This document shows, in pieces, positions 1-5,577 of a stretch of DNA of 6,863 nt. The notes beneath the pieces were generated by a model that saw nothing but the letters and a program-made list of their open reading frames with translations, made no database searches and was not told the origin of the DNA. Made by a program: the position numbers and the translations under genes. The stretch covers positions 1 to 6,863 of the forward strand of contig JAISML010000232.1 in NCBI GenBank assembly GCA_031276775.1, in the 5' to 3' direction. This DNA comes from Eubacteriales Family XIII. Incertae Sedis bacterium (GTDB taxonomy: Bacteria; Bacillota; Clostridia; Peptostreptococcales; Anaerovoracaceae). How positions within the stretch are numbered: the first letter of the stretch is position 1; every line of letters starts with the position of its first letter.

Positions 1-160
1 CGACAAAGTGGAAAAAGGGAAACCGCTCTATGAACTGTCCAATGAAAAATTGACGCAGGAAGTGGAAAGTCCGGCGACGGGAACGCTTGCGCGGATTCTG
101 GTTCCCGCCGGGGAAATGGCGCCCGTCGGCGCGATCATCGCGCACATAGAGGAATCGTGA
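1..160 (+). CDS. Lipoyl-domain protein, C-terminal part (5' end outside window)
   Basis: This is the last 52 codons of an open frame that enters from the left edge and stops at TGA 158-160. The residues fit the second half of a biotinyl/lipoyl domain. The segment ELSNEKLTQEVESPATGTL matches the lipoylation hairpin, in which E-x-x-D-K-A is followed by E-V-x-S-P-x-x-G. The lysine encoded at 47-49 (in NEK) is the expected lipoyl attachment site, and here the usual Asp-Lys is Glu-Lys. The chain then runs through V-P-A-G-E...V-G to I-A-H-I-E and ends right after the domain. A lipoyl domain is the swinging arm that carries acyl groups between E1, E2 and E3. What precedes it is unknown: this could be a free lipoyl carrier protein of about 80 residues, or the C-terminal domain of a larger protein such as E3. 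The stop overlaps the start of the E2 gene by one base, implying translational coupling. Confidence 0.85.
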   Translation, partial: DKVEKGKPLYELSNEKLTQEVESPATGTLARILVPAGEMAPVGAIIAHIEES

Positions 161-867
161 TGGAGTTGCAAGGCGGTAAGCGCGTCAAAGAACATTACGA
201 AATTCAGGGCGTCCGCAAGTTCATCGGAACGAGGATGCGCGAAAGTCTGCGCGATTATCCGCAGGGTTCCGGTTCGGTGTACCTGTGTACCGAACAGTTC
301 TACGCCTTGAAAGATGAGCTTCGGGCGCAAAACGAAAACGTGACGATCACTTCCATGCTCACCAAGGCGACGGCTGAGGCTCTGAAAAAGCATCCTCTGT
401 TGAATTCGGCGCTTGTCGATCAAAAGGAGTTCTTCATCTACGACTCGGTCAACATCGGCGTGGGCATAGGGCTTGAAGAAGGGATCATGACGGTCGTCGT
501 CAAAGAGGCGCAGGACAAGGATATCTTCCGCATTTCCGATGAGTTGCGGGGAATGATCGACCGGCTGAAAGCGAAGAAGCTTCAAATGACGGATATGATG
601 GGATCGACGTTCACGCTCAGCAATATGGGCATGTTTTGCATTGAACAGGTAACTCCCTTTCTCAATCCGCCCGAAACCGGCATTCTCGCCGTCGGAGCGA
701 CGAAAAAGCAAGCGATCGTGGACGATGCGGATCGCATCGTGATCGCACCGATGACCTGCTTCAGTCTGACGATCAATCACGCTGCGGTGGACGGTCTGCA
801 CAGCGGATTGTTTATGAAAACGTTAAAGGATGTCGTGGAGAACCCGAAGTTGCATATGGGGTTGTAA
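160..867 (+). CDS. Stand-alone E2 acyltransferase catalytic domain (2-oxoacid dehydrogenase complex)
   Basis: A 235-residue protein matching only the catalytic domain of dihydrolipoamide acyltransferases. It begins almost at once with the core (GVRKFIGTRMRES, residues 17-29). It continues through VNIGVGIGLEEGIMTVVVKEA and GSTFTLSNMGMF (148-159), with F-L-N-P-P-E-T-G-I-L-A-V-G further on. It ends with the active-site motif NHAAVDG, where His207 and Asp211 are the H-x3-D-G catalytic pair. Known E2 proteins carry lipoyl and peripheral-subunit-binding domains N-terminally on the same chain. Both are missing here, and the lipoyl domain is the preceding separate gene. The role is inferred as transfer of an acyl group from lipoamide to CoA in the cytoplasm, probably in a trimer-based core. 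ATG 160 was preferred to GTG 157 because AGAGGA (148-153) lies six bases upstream. The H-A-A-V-D-G variant also resembles chloramphenicol acetyltransferase, a structural relative, but the surrounding E1 genes argue for E2. Confidence 0.9.
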   Translation: MELQGGKRVKEHYEIQGVRKFIGTRMRESLRDYPQGSGSVYLCTEQFYALKDELRAQNENVTITSMLTKATAEALKKHPLLNSALVDQKEFFIYDSVNIGVGIGLEEGIMTVVVKEAQDKDIFRISDELRGMIDRLKAKKLQMTDMMGSTFTLSNMGMFCIEQVTPFLNPPETGILAVGATKKQAIVDDADRIVIAPMTCFSLTINHAAVDGLHSGLFMKTLKDVVENPKLHMGL

Positions 868-901
868 TTGGCGGGAACCGATTCATGTGGAAAGGAGGCG
901 T

Positions 902-937
902 ATGGCGGCGTTGTTCGGCCATGCAAACCGAAAATGA
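902..937 (+). CDS. Possible 11-codon leader peptide coupled to E1 alpha
   Basis: A strong Shine-Dalgarno-like stretch (AAAGGAGG, 891-898) is followed after three bases by ATG 902. That frame encodes MAALFGHANRK and stops at TGA 935-937. The stop overlaps ATG 934, the best start of E1 alpha, in an ATGA arrangement. ATG 934 has no Shine-Dalgarno site of its own, so ribosomes could reach it by ending the mini-ORF and restarting. Other readings are possible: a -1 slip on the A-run at 931-934, one A lost from that run by mutation or sequencing error (which would fuse the two frames), or a chance ORF. The three-base spacing is shorter than normal, which weakens the case. Confidence 0.35.
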   Translation: MAALFGHANRK

Positions 938-1929
938 GGTTTTCAAACGAAGAATTGCTGGATATGTACGATGATATTGTCCTTGCGCGCGTGTTGGGGG
1001 AGAAGATCGTCGAATATATATTCAGTGGCAAGATCGCGGGATCGATTCATCCATGCCTCGGTCAAGAAGCCGTAAGCGCGGGTCTGATTGCGGCGTTCAA
1101 GAAATCGGGCATCAAGAATTACGGCACGGGGACGCACAGAAGCCAGACGGTCATGGCCTATCGTGTCGGACTGAAAAATTTTATCGGGGAGTTGCTCTGT
1201 CGGACGGGCGGAGAGAACGGCGGCATTTCCGGAGAATATCACCTGACGAACGTCGAGAAGACGATGATCCCTGCCACAGGCGCGCTCGGCGGCACATGGG
1301 GCTTGCTCGCCGGCGTCGCGTGGGCGCTGAAAGCGGGAGGCAAAACGCGTGAGATTGCATTTGCGCCTTACGGGGACGGTGCGGTCAGCCAAGGCTCCAC
1401 CTACGAAGCGATGAACATCGCCGCGCTCTATCAATTGCCCATCCTGTTTTTCATCGAAAATAACGGAATCGCGATGTCGACGCCCGTCAACAAACAATCG
1501 CCGCTCGAAAATCTTGCGGACAGAGCTTCGGCATTCAACATGCAAGGCGTTACCGTGGACGGAAACGATCCGATCGCGGTCGCGGAAGCCGTCCTCGAAG
1601 GCATGGAACTGGCTGCGAATTTTGTTCCCAATGTCGTTGAGGCGAAGACGGTGCGTTGGGAAGGGCATTATGTGGGCGATGATCAATCGCTGTATCGGGA
1701 CGTCAGCTTCAGAAAGCATTTGGACGACATCGATCCCGTCCTGCATTTCACGGAAAAATTGAAAGGCATGGGACTGCTTGACGAAGAAACGGTGGTACGC
1801 GTCCTTGCGGAAAAGACGGCGTTGGTCGAATCGACTTTCGATGAGCAGTTGCAATTCGGTCTGCCGACGCGGGAACAGGCGCTTGATTACAACAGGATTT
1901 ATTCCAATGAAGCCGGAGGTGAACTATAA
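934..1929 (+). CDS. E1 alpha subunit, thiamine-diphosphate-dependent dehydrogenase (acetoin/2-oxoacid type)
   Basis: A 331-residue protein of the usual length for E1 alpha. With E1 beta it forms the heterotetramer that uses thiamine diphosphate to cleave a 2-oxoacid or acetoin and pass the acyl unit to lipoyl-lysine. The N-terminus (MRFSNEELLDMYDDIVLARVLGEKI) matches the family start. The cofactor motif runs from GDG (147-149) to NN (176-177), which bind Mg-diphosphate. EGHYVGD with His245 and the nearby YRD match the conserved C-terminal active-site loop, and this form of the loop resembles acetoin dehydrogenase. The first active-site loop is unusual: THRSQTVMAYR (67-77) replaces the common HRGHGH, so the expected His is Gln71. 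G-G-I-S-G-E-Y-H-L (96-104) replaces G-G-S-M-H. ATG 934 was chosen because it fits the family. The frame stays open upstream to TTG 868, directly after the E2 stop, which would add 22 residues with no family match. The stop overlaps the E1 beta start. Confidence 0.9.
   Translation: MRFSNEELLDMYDDIVLARVLGEKIVEYIFSGKIAGSIHPCLGQEAVSAGLIAAFKKSGIKNYGTGTHRSQTVMAYRVGLKNFIGELLCRTGGENGGISGEYHLTNVEKTMIPATGALGGTWGLLAGVAWALKAGGKTREIAFAPYGDGAVSQGSTYEAMNIAALYQLPILFFIENNGIAMSTPVNKQSPLENLADRASAFNMQGVTVDGNDPIAVAEAVLEGMELAANFVPNVVEAKTVRWEGHYVGDDQSLYRDVSFRKHLDDIDPVLHFTEKLKGMGLLDEETVVRVLAEKTALVESTFDEQLQFGLPTREQALDYNRIYSNEAGGEL
1915..1921 (+). promoter_or_regulatory. Shine-Dalgarno site of E1 beta
   Basis: GGAGGTG lies inside the last codons of E1 alpha, seven bases before ATG 1929. 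It fixes the E1 beta start and the one-base TAATG overlap between the two subunit genes, an arrangement that favours coupled synthesis of the paired subunits. Confidence 0.8.
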
Positions 1930-2909
1930 TGTCACAGATGTCATTAGGCAGGGCATTTAATCTCGCGATGCGAGAGGAAATGACGAGAGATGAAAAAGTC
2001 ATCTGTATCGGGGAAGATATCGGCGTCAAAGGCGGGTGTTGGTTTACCTTTTCCGGGCTGTACGGATTGTTCGGGGACAAGCGCGTCCTCGAGATGCCTA
2101 TGACGGAAAGCGCCTATACCTATTTCGGCGTCGGCACGGCGCTGATGGGGTACCGTCCCATCGTCGAATTCATGTTTGCGGACTTCGCCACGCTCGGCTT
2201 CGAGGGCATTGTGGATATGGCCGCGAAGATCCGTTACAATTCGGGCGGAAAGAACAGTTGTCCCATCACGTTTGTCATGCCTCAAGGCGGCGGCGGCAAA
2301 AATGGCTGCCATCATTCGCAAAGTGTGGAAAGTTGGTTCGCGAACGTGCCCGGCGTAAAGATCGTCGCGCCGACGGCGCCGGCGGACATCCGCGCTTACT
2401 ATCGGGCGTCCATTCAGGACGACGATCCCGTCGTTTTCATCTTCCACCGCGCCTTGCTTGGCGTCCAAGGAGAGGTGCCGGATGCGATTGAAGAGGTTCC
2501 GGCGCTGAAGAATGCCGGGAAACTCGTAAAAGAAGGGAAAGATCTCACGATCGTCGGCTATCACCGTCCCCTGCTGTTTGCGCAGGCGGCAGCGGCGGAG
2601 GTCGAGACCGAAACGGGGAAATCGATCGAGATCATCGATCCGCGCGTTTTGTGTCCGTTCGACAAAGAGTTGCTGTTTACGTCCGTCAGAAAGACGGGTC
2701 GCCTGTTTGTCACGCACGAAGCGCCGGAGCGCGGCGGGTTCAGCGCGCAGATCGTGTCTTGGGTCGCGGAAAACTGTCAAAGCGATCTCAAGGCCGCGCC
2801 GGTGCGCGTCTGCGGCAAGAACAGCATCATTCCGTTCGGGGATGCGGAGGATTTCGTCTATCCGTCAAAGGAAGAGATCAAAGCGGGCATTTTGAAAGCG
2901 CTTGCCTGA
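1929..2909 (+). CDS. E1 beta subunit, thiamine-diphosphate-dependent dehydrogenase
   Basis: A 326-residue transketolase-like beta subunit of normal length. It starts with MSLGRAFNLAMREEM and CIGEDIG. Glu60 in MPMTES corresponds to the catalytic glutamate that contacts the thiamine aminopyrimidine ring (Glu59 of human PDH E1 beta). The pyrimidine-binding domain continues with G-Y-R-P-I-V-E-F-M-F-A-D-F, then MAAKIRY, then the HSQSVESWFANVPGVKIVAP stretch. His129 there matches the conserved beta-subunit active-site histidine. From about residue 200 the transketolase C-terminal domain follows (DLTIVGYHRPL, IEIIDPRVLCPFD, GRLFVTHEAPERGGF). It pairs with the E1 alpha encoded just upstream, which it overlaps by one base. 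Active-site residues look intact, unlike the altered loop in the alpha subunit. The exact substrate (acetoin, pyruvate, branched-chain or other 2-oxoacid) cannot be decided from the sequence. Confidence 0.93.
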   Translation: MSQMSLGRAFNLAMREEMTRDEKVICIGEDIGVKGGCWFTFSGLYGLFGDKRVLEMPMTESAYTYFGVGTALMGYRPIVEFMFADFATLGFEGIVDMAAKIRYNSGGKNSCPITFVMPQGGGGKNGCHHSQSVESWFANVPGVKIVAPTAPADIRAYYRASIQDDDPVVFIFHRALLGVQGEVPDAIEEVPALKNAGKLVKEGKDLTIVGYHRPLLFAQAAAAEVETETGKSIEIIDPRVLCPFDKELLFTSVRKTGRLFVTHEAPERGGFSAQIVSWVAENCQSDLKAAPVRVCGKNSIIPFGDAEDFVYPSKEEIKAGILKALA

Positions 2910-2916
2910 ACACAGA

Positions 2917-2954
2917 TCCGGCGGCTCGTTGCGATCTTGTGAACGGCCGCCGGA
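2917..2954 (+). terminator. GC-rich hairpin after E1 beta; weak terminator or processing site
   Basis: TCCGGCGGC (2917-2925) and GCCGCCGGA (2946-2954) are perfect inverted repeats of nine bases. Inside them, CGTT (2927-2930) pairs with AACG (2942-2945) past a bulged T, leaving an 11-base loop. It begins eight bases after the E1 beta stop. No T-run follows, so it is not a classic intrinsic terminator. It could slow or partly end transcription, protect the upstream mRNA 3' end, or mark an RNA-processing point between the dehydrogenase complex genes and the next gene. Confidence 0.5.
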
Positions 2955-2993
2955 CACGCTTGATGATTGAGGGAACGATTTGCGCTGTTTGTG

Positions 2994-3000
2994 AGGAGGA
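2994..3000 (+). promoter_or_regulatory. Shine-Dalgarno site of the zinc dehydrogenase
   Basis: AGGAGGA sits five bases before ATG 3006. This rules against the upstream in-frame TTG 2967, whose 13 extra codons have no family match and would include the ribosome-binding site itself. Confidence 0.85.
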
Positions 3001-3005
3001 AAGAC

Positions 3006-4046
3006 ATGAAAGCGATCAGGAAAATCGATCACGGGCCCGGACATCTCGCCTTGGTTGACGCCGAGGAACCTCAAGTGCGCGCCGGAGCGATCAAGATCAA
3101 GGTCGAAGTTTGCGGAATCTGCGGATCGGATCTGCACATTGTGGAGGGCTTTGAGCCGCCCGGCGCGTCCTATCCCTTTCCTGTCACGCTCGGTCATGAG
3201 TACAGCGGAACGGTGGTGGAGGTCGGTGAAGGCGTGACGGATTTCAATGTCGGGGATCGCGTCACCTCCAATGTCAGCGACGGATTTTGCGGGAAATGTT
3301 ATCGTTGCTTGTCGGGCAACTACTATGCCTGTCCGACAAACAAAAACATGGGATATGAATGCGACGGATTCATGCAGGAATATGCCGTGGTCGATGCGGG
3401 CATCGCGTTTCGGTTGCCCGACAACATCAGTTTTGAGGAGGGAGCGCAGATCGAACCCGCCTGCGTCGCCGCGTTTGCGGTACTGGAAAAAGTTTCGCTG
3501 AAGCCGGGCGACACGTGCGTGGTGATGGGCGCGGGGACGATAGGGTTGCTCGTTCTGCAATTTGTGAAACTCTGCGGCGCGAAAGCCGTCGTCGTCGATC
3601 TGTCTTCGGCCGCTTCGCGATTGGAACTGGCAAAACGGTTCGGCGCCGATTGCGTTCTCGAAAACGACAAAGCGGACGTCATCGCCGAGGTGCGCAAACT
3701 TACGGCCGGCGTCGGCGCCGATTACGTATTCGAGTGCACGGCTGCGGAGCGTTGCATCAATCAGTCACTGATGATGTTGCGCCGGCTTGGCACGCTTGTC
3801 GAACTCGGGATTACGGATCCGCAGGGAACGATGCTGCGATATTTCCTCTTTGACATCCTGTCGGGCCACAACATCATCTGCGCGTTCGGCCATCGGCTGC
3901 ATACTTGGCCGCGCGTGATAGGTCTCGTTGCCGCAGGGAAGATCAAGGTGCAGGAGATGATCTCGCATCGCTTTGCTTTCTCCGATTATGAAAAGGCGTT
4001 TCGTTTGCAAGACCCGAACAAATTAAAAGTATTGTTGGTTCCGTGA
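3006..4046 (+). CDS. Zinc-dependent medium-chain alcohol/polyol dehydrogenase
   Basis: A 346-residue member of the medium-chain dehydrogenase/reductase family, in the sorbitol / L-threonine / 2,3-butanediol dehydrogenase branch, of normal length. The catalytic zinc site is visible as Cys39 (CGICGSDLH) and His64-Glu65 (LGHEYSG), with Glu150 in QIEPACV as a likely further ligand. A structural zinc is bound by Cys95, Cys98, Cys101 and Cys109. The Rossmann fold has GAGTIG at 175-180, and Asp198 at the end of the second strand (VVVDLSS) suggests NAD(H) rather than NADP(H). It should oxidise a secondary alcohol to a ketone, or the reverse, in the cytoplasm. Next to an acetoin-dehydrogenase-like complex, oxidation of a vicinal diol to an acetoin-like ketone is attractive, but this is inference from context; threonine or a sugar alcohol are alternatives. 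It lies 96 bases after E1 beta, behind a hairpin. Confidence 0.92.
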   Translation: MKAIRKIDHGPGHLALVDAEEPQVRAGAIKIKVEVCGICGSDLHIVEGFEPPGASYPFPVTLGHEYSGTVVEVGEGVTDFNVGDRVTSNVSDGFCGKCYRCLSGNYYACPTNKNMGYECDGFMQEYAVVDAGIAFRLPDNISFEEGAQIEPACVAAFAVLEKVSLKPGDTCVVMGAGTIGLLVLQFVKLCGAKAVVVDLSSAASRLELAKRFGADCVLENDKADVIAEVRKLTAGVGADYVFECTAAERCINQSLMMLRRLGTLVELGITDPQGTMLRYFLFDILSGHNIICAFGHRLHTWPRVIGLVAAGKIKVQEMISHRFAFSDYEKAFRLQDPNKLKVLLVP

Positions 4047-4175
4047 CGGAATCCGCCCGCCGTTTTATCGACGATCCGCAGTGCAACCGATCCGTGACGT
4101 CCGGCAAACAGTTGTCCGTTGAAGTTGAAAAGGGATCACGGGTGCGCAGACAGCAGACGCGGTTCCGCATATGAG

Positions 4176-4182
4176 AGGAGGT
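4176..4182 (+). promoter_or_regulatory. Shine-Dalgarno site of the MFS transporter
   Basis: AGGAGGT, a full match to the anti-Shine-Dalgarno core, lies five bases before ATG 4188 and fixes the start. The 141 bases between the dehydrogenase stop and this gene otherwise show no RNA gene, no further ORF and no convincing promoter. Confidence 0.85.
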
Positions 4183-4187
4183 AATAC

Positions 4188-5480
4188 ATGTTCAGACAAG
4201 GAGAAAAGGGGAAGCAGATTCTCGTGCTATCGTCCGTGCTTCTCATCTATATCATCGTAACCGGCTTCAATGCCACAAGCATCGCCATCATGTTGCCGGA
4301 GTGGGCCGCGCAATTCAATCTGACGGATATCCAGATAGGCTTGCTCGGCGGCGGCATTTCGATCGGCGCGATCATTACGGTTTTTATCTCGGGCATCATT
4401 TTTGACAAGGTCAGGAATTACAAAAATCTGTACTTTGCCATACTGATGGTGAACGGAATTCTGATCTCGCTCAGGTATTTTGCCAAGGATTTCGGACAGA
4501 TCTACCTGCTCATCTTTCTCTACGGCGTCACGACGAGCTTCGTCGGCACCGGCGGATACAAGATATTGCCGCAATGGTTTGACAGCAAGAGTCTCTATGT
4601 CGCGCTCGGCATGGTGACGAGCGGCGGTTCGATCGGCTACATCCTCGGATTTTTGGTCACGCCCCGCGCGAACGCCGCCATCGGGTGGGCCAATCTTTTC
4701 CTGTGGCAGGGCATTATCATTATTATCATCGGTCTCATCCTCGTTTTCATCATTCCGTTCCGTCGGGAGTCGGAAGGCGCGATGAACACGGACATGAATG
4801 TCAAAGTTGAAGAGTATACGCTCGGAAGAAAGATCAGGGAAATTTTCAAATCGAGACAGGTTTGGATGTCGATCTGTGCGGATTTTCTGATGGCGGGCGC
4901 CGTTCTTTCCCTGTCGCAGATAGGACCGATCGCGCTGATCGCGTATTGGGGGATCGACGCGACGCAGGCGGGAACCGTGCTTGCGTCCTCCAGCTTCGGT
5001 TCTTTGGTCGGATATTGGGTCGTTCCGTCGATCATCAACAAGATCGGCTACAGAAAGCGCTTGTTCGTCCCCGCCGGCGTCGTCGGATTGGTGTTGCTCT
5101 GCATTCCGTTGCTCACGAAAAATCCCACGATCGCCATGATCCTGCTTGCCTGCGGCGGATTTCTGAATGCCATCAGTCTGCTCGGACCGAGAAGCATCAT
5201 GTTGGAACATCCGACGGTCGCCGGTATCAAAGCGGGTACGGCGTCGGGCGTCCTGCTTACGACCAATAAGCTCGCCTGCGTGTTTTATCCCGTGTTCTTC
5301 ATGGCGCTCTATTCCGGCGGTCTGGTGATCGCGTGGATATGCTACTTTGTACTCGCGCTCATCGGAGTCGTCTTTATCATGCTCAGCGACGAAACCGGTC
5401 CCAAAGGACGCGTTGCGCTCTACAAAAAATACAATATCCCGTTGCCTGAGGATGCGAAAGCGGCGGAAAAGAAAGCATAA
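4188..5480 (+). CDS. Major facilitator superfamily transporter, 12 transmembrane helices
   Basis: A 430-residue integral membrane protein. Hydrophobic segments are visible at about 10-36, 48-72, 80-97, 103-123, 136-157, 168-191, 226-250, 261-283, 291-310, 312-335, 347-374 and 377-399. There is a charged central loop at about 192-225, giving the 6+6 arrangement of the family. The loop between helices 2 and 3 (GIIFDKVRNYKN, Asp73) is a degenerate form of MFS motif A. The C-terminus is short, charged and cytoplasmic (EDAKAAEKKA). There is no signal peptide, as expected. Overall it resembles bacterial carboxylate/organic-acid permeases such as the oxalate/formate antiporter-like group, but no substrate-specific motif is recognised. 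Its position between a dehydrogenase and a CoA-transferase suggests it moves the substrate or an acid product of this locus, by proton symport or by exchange; this is inference. Confidence 0.88.
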   Translation: MFRQGEKGKQILVLSSVLLIYIIVTGFNATSIAIMLPEWAAQFNLTDIQIGLLGGGISIGAIITVFISGIIFDKVRNYKNLYFAILMVNGILISLRYFAKDFGQIYLLIFLYGVTTSFVGTGGYKILPQWFDSKSLYVALGMVTSGGSIGYILGFLVTPRANAAIGWANLFLWQGIIIIIIGLILVFIIPFRRESEGAMNTDMNVKVEEYTLGRKIREIFKSRQVWMSICADFLMAGAVLSLSQIGPIALIAYWGIDATQAGTVLASSSFGSLVGYWVVPSIINKIGYRKRLFVPAGVVGLVLLCIPLLTKNPTIAMILLACGGFLNAISLLGPRSIMLEHPTVAGIKAGTASGVLLTTNKLACVFYPVFFMALYSGGLVIAWICYFVLALIGVVFIMLSDETGPKGRVALYKKYNIPLPEDAKAAEKKA

Positions 5481-5490
5481 CGCTTTGCGT

Positions 5491-5539
5491 CCCGCAGATG
5501 ATATCCGAAGCGTCGCGTTTCGGATATCATCTTTGTGGG
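5491..5539 (+). terminator. Long hairpin after the transporter gene; probable terminator or attenuator
   Basis: A perfect 14-base inverted repeat, AGATGATATCCGAA (5496-5509) against 5519-5532, flanks a short loop where C5511-G5512 can also pair with C5516-G5517. Outside it, CCCGC (5491-5495) pairs with GTGGG (5535-5539), allowing one G-T pair and a two-T bulge. The stem is long and stable and starts ten bases after the stop codon at 5480, as terminators do. The T-run is only three bases (5532-5534), so termination may be incomplete. The stem could alternatively protect the mRNA end, or act at the DNA level as a dyad operator for the next gene. Confidence 0.6.
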
Positions 5540-5567
5540 TGAGCGGCAAAACAGGATTTGGATGTGC

Positions 5568-5576
5568 GGAGGGGAG
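5568..5576 (+). promoter_or_regulatory. Shine-Dalgarno site of the CoA-transferase
   Basis: GGAGGGGAG precedes ATG 5578, with the GGAGG core ending five bases before it. This supports the chosen start. No clear -35/-10 promoter was seen between the hairpin and this site. Confidence 0.75.
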
Positions 5577-5577
5577 C

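Noticed and set aside
28..801. Minus-strand open frame of 257 codons opposite the lipoyl/E2 genes
   Set aside because: It spans two real genes antisense, has no Shine-Dalgarno support and no recognisable domain.
160..867. Chloramphenicol acetyltransferase (antibiotic resistance) as the identity of the E2-like gene
   Set aside because: The core motifs (TFTLSN-G-MF, NPPETGILAVG) are those of E2, and it lies between a lipoyl domain gene and E1 subunit genes.
943..1854. Minus-strand open frame of 303 codons opposite E1 alpha
   Set aside because: It is Arg/His/Asp-rich with no family motif and sits entirely inside a gene with clear catalytic motifs, so it is a shadow frame.
4037..4053. Small dyad TTCCG-TGA-CGGAA over the zinc dehydrogenase stop codon, with TTTT at 4063-4066
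   Set aside because: The stem is only five good pairs (seven with a wobble), the loop is three bases and the T-run is not adjacent. It is too weak to call a terminator.
4105..4145. Possible promoter before the transporter (TTGTCC followed by ATCACG)
   Set aside because: The -10-like element is a poor match and there is no supporting context; such matches are expected by chance.
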